DNA of 64,000 nt, taken from Desmodesmus armatus (lineage: Eukaryota > Chlorophyta > Chlorophyceae > Sphaeropleales > Scenedesmaceae). Both the position numbers and the translations under genes were made by a program. The stretch spans positions 466,609 through 530,608 of the forward strand of contig VIIQ02000698.1 in the NCBI GenBank assembly GCA_007449985.2, given 5' to 3'. Below are positions 56,475 through 64,000 of the stretch, piece after piece (within the stretch, counting starts at the first letter, position 1; each line of letters opens with the position of its first letter). The notes beneath the pieces were generated by a model that saw nothing but the letters and a program-made list of their open reading frames with translations, did not search any database and was not told the DNA's origin.

Positions 56475-57883
56475 TCAAACGACTCGGTTGTCGACAGCGT
56501 GGACGACAGACTTGCAGGCATGGGTGTTGGTGGGGGCGACCACGTTGACCCTCCTGGCGGGGCCCTGGATGGCGATGGTGGTGGGGGGAGTTGCGCCAGG
56601 GGTCCTGGTCACCACGACGGAGAGTGTCACTGCAGGGTTTGCTGTCTGTGCGGTCGCAAGGACGGCGTTGTTCCTTTTTTCCAGGGCCTTGGAGGAGAAG
56701 GCACCGTCAGTGACGATGTGGCTGCGCACAAGCTGTTGGTAGGATGCAGAATGAGTGAGGAAGGAGGAAGCAGGCAGGCGGTGCTGTTGGTGGTGTTGCA
56801 TTGTTTTATGCCATAAAGGCTTGTAAGGACAGGGACAGACTCTGCCATACAACACAAATGCACCAAGGTTTGTGCCATGCCAGTGGGTGCAACTTGATAG
56901 CTGAGCTGTCAGGCTGTCAGGCAGACACTGACAGTCGGTCAGCGCTTCGCAAGCTACACAAAATTTTTGTTGTGGTTGGAGTGGCACGTCGCTATGGTGA
57001 TCGGCAGGTGCACATCTGTGAGGCCATCACACAATCACTAGTGACAGGAAAACCACTGAATCAATACAAATAAAGGCAACACCATCCAACATGCCGGCAG
57101 GGGAACGGGATTGTCTTTTGTGTGCATCCTTACCTGGAGCAGGTTTGCCCGTTGGGCGGGAACGAGGAGGTTAGCAGTAACAGCATCAGTGAGGCCTCCA
57201 GCTGCTGCTGTTCCGACAGGAGCGTTGATGGGAGCAAAGATGGTCCACTTGGCCTCTGCATGCCAGGAAGGGCAGCAATTGTTAGTGTTGCTGTTTGTTT
57301 TGACTTGAAGGCATGGACAAGTGTGTGCTGTAGGTAGCATCATGGGTAAACACAGTGATTGGTGGTGGTGGCCTATGCATCCACTTTCGGTTGCTACTAG
57401 GAGCAGCATCAATGCGTGCGGTGTCTGCATAGATACGCTGAGCTTTCTTTTGCTCACCTTTGGGCCTCTGGGTGCCAAGGTCAGCGCCCGCTGCTACCAC
57501 CAGTTGCCTGAAGTTGGACAGGGTAGCAGTGTTGGCCAATGCGGCAGCGATAGCTGCGGACCTGCATCAAACAAAACACGAGGTAAGTATTAAGCATTAC
57601 GTATGTATGTATGTTGATGAATATACACCGCTTCGCTTCACGTACTGCCGAGACACTGGGTGAAAACGCAAGTGGTAGTGATATATATATATATATATAT
57701 ATGCACAGCTGCTCCCAAATCGTGGCGTATAACTCAGAACACTTACACAGAAGTGGCCGAGCAAGCGCCATTGTTGCGCTGCAGACTGGCGGACACATCC
57801 TCCTCGATATCAACGTCCTGGGCAGACACCACTGCTGCACAGGCAAACAGTGCCAGAGCCACAAGGCAGATAGAGCGAGCCAT
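56475..57883 (-). CDS. Secreted fasciclin (FAS1) domain protein, copy 2, complete
   Basis: Four exons join in frame to 206 residues: 57883-57747, 57561-57458, 57255-57134 and 56732-56475. The start MARSICLVALALFACAAVVSA is a clear signal peptide, followed by an acidic DVDIEED stretch. One FAS1 domain follows: the NTATLSNFRQLVVAAG helix, the AKWTIFAPINAPVG box, and the LVRSHIVTDGAFSSKAL block. FAS1 proteins are extracellular and mediate cell or wall adhesion. The protein is shorter than multi-domain family members and has no visible GPI-attachment tail. It is convergent with PI4KA copy 2, as copy 1 is with the full PI4KA. A hammerhead element lies about 440 bp upstream. Confidence 0.87.
57679..57701. 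repeat. (TA)n microsatellite in FAS1 intron 1
   Basis: About eleven TA dinucleotides in a row lie in the first intron of the complete FAS1 gene. Confidence 0.9.
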
Positions 57884-58315
57884 GATATCAGAGCTTAAAA
57901 AGATGCTTGCTTGTATAAGTGATGACTTGAGAGACTGGACAACGGTCAGGCCCCCTTATATGGCATCAGTGAGGGAGGATGGCCAGTAGGTCGTACCCCG
58001 CGGCTCGCGGTCACGAGTGAGTTTCGCTTTTGGGTAAACAAACGGGACAACAAACACAAAACACTCTGGAATTTTTGGGCACCAAAGGGGTTGGACTTGC
58101 TTGGTTGCCTCCACAGGCTTGTAGAGCGCACGCCCGATGAGGATACGCCCAATGAGGACATGTGCCTTGAGTGTGCATTCGAGCAAAACAGCAGTAAATG
58201 AGTTCTTTTACGTTTTTCCCTGGCTTCTTGTGAGAATGAGGTCTAGCTTGTGCACATCCTACGGTGAGGACGTCCTGGCGTCCTGACTGCATGTGTATCC
58301 CACATACCTATATAT
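57884..58315. other. Upstream region of the complete FAS1 gene
   Basis: This should contain the FAS1 promoter, read on the minus strand. The sequence CCCCTTATATGG (57952-57963) reads CCATATAAGGGG on the gene strand about 70 bp before the ATG and is a reasonable TATA box. No other element is clear. Confidence 0.4.
57952..57963 (-). promoter_or_regulatory. Candidate TATA box of FAS1 copy 2
   Basis: On the minus strand the sequence is CCATATAAGGGG, about 70-80 bp upstream of the FAS1 start codon. Spacing and composition fit a TATA box for a strongly expressed gene with a short 5' UTR; no other support is available. Confidence 0.4.
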
Positions 58316-58440
58316 ACACCTGATGAGCCTTGTGAAAGGCGCAAATAGTCGTATGTGAGTGTCTTGTCGATAAACGAAATGTCCTATCCACGCCTGGTGC
58401 CTGGGTCGCTGGAATTCTCGTTCGGGCAACCACATCTTGT
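58316..58440 (+). ncRNA. Degenerate hammerhead ribozyme element upstream of FAS1
   Basis: CTGATGAG at 58320-58327 is followed by a perfect 5-bp stem II with a GTGA tetraloop (GCCTT-GTGA-AAGGC), then GCAAAT and the AGTC cleavage triplet ending at 58350. The extra C in what should be GAAA makes an inactive core likely. The tail GTGCCTGGGTCGCTGG (about 58399-58414) is shared with the 32.33- and 34.16-kb elements. The stem II sequence is kept while the loop differs. Confidence 0.65.
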
Positions 58441-59950
58441 TCACACACAGTATCATATCATGCCTTTCTACTCGAAACTTGTAGGATATCAACCTGCATC
58501 CTGCATAGTCGCAGAACAAGCATCCGTCTCGCATCGAGCACACAAACCCCCTTTCCTACTGTTGGTGGCCCGACAGTAAGGACAGTAAGCTTACTGTCCA
58601 GCTGCAGGCAACCAGGGAAAGACTCCCCTGGTTGGCCTGCAGACAGCTAGCTTGCAGTGACCTCACCAGCCTGCCATCACCAGTCCGATACATCAAGTTG
58701 CACACACGCTTGGTCGGTTGCAGCGAACCCATCAGACAGTGCCATTGAGCATGCAGACCGTGCAGTAGTGCTTTGGTGTGTGCAGTTTGTTACATCAGTT
58801 GTGGAATTTGGCTGACACCGGCCTTGCACACAGTACACAAAGCAAGCACCATGTCACCACGCACAGCCCATAGGGCACAGTCGAAGCCACCTGGACAACA
58901 TAAATGCAGCTTAAACGCTACTGCAGCGGCGCATCCGCATCAACAAGGCTGCAAACAGCACACCCAGCCACCATACAGCCTTGCCAGTGTTTCTTCATCT
59001 TCACTGACCTCAAAGCTGTCAAACCAATCAGCAAAAGCATTCAGGTAGGCTTCATAACCAGCCTCCTGGCGCGTCAGTTTCAACAACAACCAAGCAGCTG
59101 TGGGCACAGCCAACAGTACCAAAGCGCTGTCTTGCTGCGTGGTGCTGCCAAACAGCATGCCAAACGGTGGTGGTGAGTCCCACAAGCAAGCAAAGCAGAG
59201 GGAAATCAAACTGATGCATGGAAGCGAAATATGGCAATTGGAGCTAGCGCTGCTGTTGCTGTTGCAGGAAGGGGTTCCTCTCCTCTGGTGCATGACAGTA
59301 AGACCCTCTGAAAACCACTCGGCACCCGCCTAAATCAAGCGTGCTTAGTCTCAAGTGAAGCACCACACTGCAGTGCAGGTGGACACCGCATGTGCTCACT
59401 CTCTGGGGTATGCAAAGGCTGCCGACTGCCAAATCAGCACTCAAAACAGCACAGTCAACATCTCCAGCCCATAACATGCATGCAGTCCAGTCCAGCCAAA
59501 TTGTCACCTGCCAAACCCCATGCTACTGATGTAATACACAAGCAGGACAGCACACAAGAGCCGGCATTCAGCATGGCAAAGCAAAAGAGCCATGCAGCAC
59601 CGTGTGCCTGTCCTGCTGAGGCCATAGGGCAGTGGCAGCTGTCAAAGTATGCACATGTGTGAAGCAACAAAAGGCCCACACGCGGTAGCCACCCCATGCC
59701 ATGCTGGTGTGCAGTACACACTGTGCTGCGCACTCTCAAAAAACAAAGCGTGAAGCGCAACAGCTGGTGAAGGATGTAGCATACTGAGCTTCTGACCAGT
59801 GAGACCGTCAAGGGCCTTGAGATCCTTCAAGGATCACGGGGAACTTCCCAAGACCTTGCACCCTTGAGCTCTGAGGCCTTTTAGTCAACTTGACTTGCTT
59901 GGCTGTATTGGAAACCAGCAGGTGTGCACCTGGCCTGCATGCATTGCCCT
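58441..59950. other. Intergenic region with one possible minus-strand exon
   Basis: Most of this stretch shows nothing recognisable. On the minus strand about 59132-59009 reads like an exon of a membrane protein: ALVLLAVPTAAWLLLKLTRQ, then EAGYEAYLNAFADWFDSFE, ending at a GTCAGT donor. No partner exons were found, so it is not called as a gene. An inverted repeat with arms resembling ACTTACTGTCC lies near 58565-58600. Confidence 0.35.
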
Positions 59951-62921
59951 GGTGCAGCCACAGCTTGCCAACCGCAAGTGGCAACAAAGCGAAGTGAACC
60001 AAAGACAAACAGAACATGCGTACCCTGATGCAATCATGCCGGCATCAGCCAGCGCAGATACAGAACACTGTCAAACCAGTGAGAGGCAGCGCATGTTCTC
60101 AGACATCGTCAAGGCATGCATGGGATCCTGTGTGTGCGTGTGCTGCAGGATACGTTCGAACCACCCCACCGCCCTGTCAGTCCACTGGCAGTACACATGT
60201 GCACTGACGCAGCCAACACTTCCTGTCACCCTATGCCACCAAAATGCACCAAATGCACCTTATGCCACCAATGCACCCACCAAAGGCCTGAAGACCGAAG
60301 ATGCTGGTGTTGTAGCCTCACCATTAGCAAAAGGAAAGCCCAGCACGTCAGACGGTACGTGCACATGCGAAAACCTTACACAAACACAAACCCTTCCACA
60401 AACGGACTCGGCACACCCTAGAGAGTGCGGCCTTCTTGCGCAAGGCAGGTGTTTGAATCATGCCCAAGCATGGAATGCGTGAGGACTTCTAGCAGGGGCC
60501 TACAGAAACCCAAGGGGCCTGGCAACACAGCACGCATTCCTGGGCGCACAACAGCAACATATACACAAGCAACTCAAGCTCTGACATGTACAGACAGCAG
60601 CACAGCAACGAACCTGACACCGCAACGGTAGCACAAACAACAAGTAGCCAATACCAGAAAGTGCTGCAAACCTGGCAGTCGCTGCTAGGGAACACAAGTA
60701 CAACCACAGACGTCACCGATATACGAGTGATAAGACCTGAACATCAGACCAACACAAACAACAACTTCTGATGGGGGATGCATGGAGGGTTATGTATGCA
60801 CAAACAGGTGGGTGGTTGGGGCAAGTGGCTGTAGAAAGGATAGCAGTAGCAGTGCACCAACCGAGGCCTACTCAGCGACCCAAGGTAATAAGTCAGGGAC
60901 CATCACAAGCCAGTCTGCCATGTGAAGCACGAGCCACACAGTAGAGGCACACACAATCCTCGATCATGCACACACACAAGGAACGTCCCACTCGTACGTA
61001 TGATACCAAGTACATCCAAATGCCCAGCAGTGAGTAGGTAATAAAGGCACCGCGTGGCCAGCGCAGGGTCGCGCAGCACATGTGCTGCAGTACATCCGCC
61101 CTGCACACTGTCTGCACAACAGGGACTGCTGAACAGGCTAGCCTGTGAGTCTAGCATTCACCCCCCCCCAGTGCCTGGGGCTGGGCGCCAGGCAAGCATG
61201 TTGCAATGCTTGCGCAGCCGTTGACAGCAGCACGATGTCAGGAGTGTGCATGTGTGCTGGGCAGTTGACAATGCCTACATCGTGTGCAAATACTGACAGG
61301 CATGCCACCAATGACTCCCTCGTGCTGCTTGTGCTGGTGAATCGAAGTGCCTAGTGCAGTGCCGTAGTACAAACGCTGCTGTGGCACAGGACCGCTGACG
61401 AAAGTACAAGCAGCATGTATGCCTGCGCATGTCCCTTTCAGCACGTAAGAGACAAGGCATAAGCAAGACAAATTAACAGCACAGCTCACACGCTCGCACA
61501 ACACCACCTGTCAATGGGCTGAAACATTTGCCCTGACAAAGCTTGCAAGCACTGCCCGATCACCACCAACCCGCACAAAACACACCCGCAGGTTCACACC
61601 TGCACCCAACAGTCACACACCCAAGTAAGGAACCTGCAGATATCGACATTTGCAGTGCTGCATAATAGGCTGGAATGATGTGACCACACGGTTGTGGTTG
61701 CTTCTGCACAGGGAGGTGAGCGACTGAACAGGCAGTCGACATCTGCGCGACACTTGAACAAGCAAGCACCAGCGTGACAACATGTCTGCACACCAATCAT
61801 CAAGGCATAAGGCAACCCACCAACAAAGTGCACAGTGCACTTCTGATTGACAGCAGCAGCGACACACTGGCCCACTTGATTGGCACAGGTAGCCGCAGGT
61901 AGGGGGCGGCCCCCTGACTGCAGCCCTGAAACAAGACAAGCCATTTGGCGCTCTGCTTGCCATACCCATAAAATCCTACAACTGCTCCAGAACAAGCACG
62001 GGCGCCACTCTCAGCCTAATCCAGTCACCACTGGCGGCCAGCCTACACACACGCGAAGTCCCACCACCACACACTGCTTCTGTGCCATCTTTGTGACCGC
62101 GGCCAACAGCCCGCCCCTGCATGACTCACCATGCTTCTTTGCCCCCGCTCAGTGCACGAATTCCAACTGCTGCCTGCCCACGTGGGTTGCAGCCGCAGCG
62201 ATTTGGTTCGTACAGCACGGTGTGCGCCACCACAGGGCGCAGACGCAGCCTGGCAGCTGCAAACACGCCGTGCTATGCGCAAAAGCGCCCCAGTGGCCGC
62301 AGTTGCGCGCACACTCCATGCACACACGCTGCAGGGAATGCCAGCGCGTGCATGGACACTGTCTTGTCTACAACAAGTGCAAAGGCACGAGGCTTCATAA
62401 CTGGCATGCTGGGCGCTGTACACACGGCAGGGGATGCCGCGACGGTGGCGAGCGTGTGCAGTAGGGACTATGCTTGACGCAGGAATGCAGGTATGCACAA
62501 AGAGTCTGGCATAAGCATCGGCAGAGCAATTCCACAGCATCAGTTCCTCGCACAACCATTGGGCGCCACAACAGCTGCATGCAGGCAGCAGCTTTCATTG
62601 CATGCGGCACATCCTGGCGCACACCCACTTTCAAACCTGCCACCATGGCAGTGCCCCTGCTGCCAAGCGCGGGACACACTCCATACTACACACGCACCAC
62701 AGTCTGCTGCTTCTGTGGTTATTCTAATCGAACTTCAACTGCGCACCAGAACCAGCCTGCAGACACACCCTTTTGGGCATTCCGGCCACCTGTGCTGAGT
62801 ATCACAGGCACAATTGAGTACAACAGCACCGTACTGCAGTGGATGCACTGGGGTCTTATGGATGCTAGCAAGCAAGCGCATAACCACAACCAGCAAACGG
62901 CCGGCCTGACCTGACTGCACC
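59951..62921. mobile_element. 3-kb repeat with short terminal inverted repeats, copy 2
   Basis: It lies in the same orientation as, and is nearly identical to, 45762-48752, with the same GGTGCAGCCA and TGACTGCACC ends. The flanks are unrelated to those of copy 1 on both sides, which supports independent insertion rather than block duplication. No clear target-site duplication is seen at this copy. A 194-codon plus-strand ORF (61880-62464) is open here but interrupted by indels in copy 1, so I do not treat it as a gene. Confidence 0.72.
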
Positions 62922-63588
62922 GAACACGACACCCTGATGACCTAAGGCCCTGCCGCCCAAACTCATCCATCATACGTGTTGCCTGCCGTCGACACCAGCA
63001 GCACGCATCACTCGGGCTGCCACGTGCCTCACGCAAAAGCATAAAAAACTGAGCGATGGCAGAGGACACAAACTTCAAAGCAACAAGAAGTCTGACGGGA
63101 CAGGTGTTGATGAGAACCCCACAGATGCACACAACTGGTGCATCTAGTACATGCGCTGCGCAGAAGTGCCACGCAGGACAGAACCATGCCGCGGCTGATG
63201 AACCCTGGCTGTTGACAACAACAACCCGCGACAGCCCCGAAAGCTTTTACAGCCTGAGCTGCCGACAACTATGGCCCTCACTTGGGGTCCACGTAGGGTG
63301 CAGGACAGTCATCAACGCTGCTGTCCAGGCAAAACGGAACGCTTGCTGCTACAGCAACAGCATGCGCATGATCAGCACACGCGCATGCTACTTGTCCTGC
63401 ATGAAGATCCTTTGCCGCTGCATGCCTGTGTGCTGCACACACTATGCAAAGCACATCAGCTACAGTATCATAACAGACACTTGTTGCAGCCTTGCATGGT
63501 TGTTGTGAGTCTGCTAGTGGCCACCAGGAAATTTGCCGATTTCAATCAACAGCAGCAGGCCAGTTGACCCTTGAATCGCTGTGTTCAA
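62922..63588. other. Spacer between the 3-kb repeat and the third PI4KA-flank copy
   Basis: Two overlapping ORFs (63056-63508 and 63271-63567) are open, but neither resembles a known family nor shows splice support. The region has no counterpart in the other copies of the duplication. Confidence 0.4.
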
Positions 63589-64000
63589 CCCGTGAGTGCC
63601 TTGCCGCTGCTGCACCTATTGTTGCACATCAGCACTGTCAGGCCCTGATTACGGCAGCAACAGTAAGCGCCTGTACGTATGCATTGGTATCGCTGCTTCA
63701 AGCTTCAGTGCACACAGCATTGACATGTGAAACAAAACACTACATATTCCTTTGCAGCTGTGGCTGACGTATGCTGGGTTATCAACCAATGACTGAACAC
63801 ACACCATGCAAGATTCCCCGCTTGGGGTGGACAGGGCCCACTGCAACTAGCAGCCTGTCCCCTGAGGGAGTGGCTAATGTTGGGCCACCCAAAGGCCAAG
63901 TGATGGCACAAGCTGTAGTGCCTGTTTGAGTGGCGGACTGGTAACATGAGTCCTTTGCCCTGTTTGCAGTACAGGCAACGCTGCAACTAGTGTGAACGCC
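63589..64000 (+). pseudogene. PI4KA: Third copy of the PI4KA 3' flank, truncated by the window end
   Basis: Similarity to copy 2 begins in the last codons of PI4KA (CCCGTGAG, with the TGA stop at 63593-63595), so only the final codon, stop and 3' flank are present. About 63589-63786 matches 54243-54440. A jump then skips roughly 380 bp, and 63789-64000 matches 54824-55040. The sequence is closer to copy 2 than to copy 1 (it shares the ACAGTAAGCGCC variant and the deletions of copy 2). It continues beyond the window. Confidence 0.85.

Noticed and set aside
61880..62464. 194-codon ORF inside the 3-kb repeat as its transposase
   Set aside because: It is broken by indels in the other, nearly identical copy and has no transposase motif.

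Overview
This window is eukaryotic nuclear DNA, most likely from a chlorophyte green alga (inferred; the trebouxiophyte range fits). The genes are split into many short exons by GT-AG introns of about 150-450 bp with TGCAG-type acceptors. Coding and non-coding DNA are rich in CAG/CTG triplets, and the proteins carry Ala/Gln/Ser low-complexity insertions. I saw no rRNA, tRNA, CRISPR or bacterial-style operons.

Left part (1-14,540). A minus-strand gene for an unrecognised, probably plastid-targeted multi-pass membrane protein runs off the left edge. Two plus-strand secreted carbohydrate-active enzymes follow and can be spliced in frame end to end: a GH32 beta-fructofuranosidase (2453-7712, 11 exons, 735 aa) and a NodB-type polysaccharide deacetylase (11297-13946, 9 exons, 332 aa). 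A doubtful Ala-rich ORF lies between them.

Centre (14,541-33,177). One very large gene encodes the type III phosphatidylinositol 4-kinase alpha (PI4KA), with at least 37 recognisable exons and the lipid-kinase core in the last eight. It faces a minus-strand fasciclin (FAS1) gene.

Right part (about 29 kb to the end) is a rearranged, transposon-rich mosaic. The 3' end of PI4KA plus the convergent FAS1 gene (about 29.08-35.97 kb) is present again at about 49.37-57.36 kb. A third fragment, starting at the PI4KA stop codon, enters at 63.59 kb. In copy 1 PI4KA is intact and FAS1 is 5'-truncated. In copy 2 PI4KA is 5'-truncated with a frameshift and FAS1 is complete. A KDZ-superfamily transposase gene with one premature stop (36.5-41.4 kb), a 171-bp tandem array (43.2-44.0 kb) and two nearly identical 3-kb repeats with short terminal inverted repeats (45.76-48.75 and 59.95-62.92 kb) fill the rest.

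The most interesting signal is a family of three short dispersed elements carrying hammerhead ribozyme motifs (32.33, 34.16 and 58.32 kb). One has an intact catalytic core. Two sit in duplicated DNA whose other copy lacks them, so they behave as mobile insertions. They resemble fragments of Penelope-like or retrozyme retroelements.
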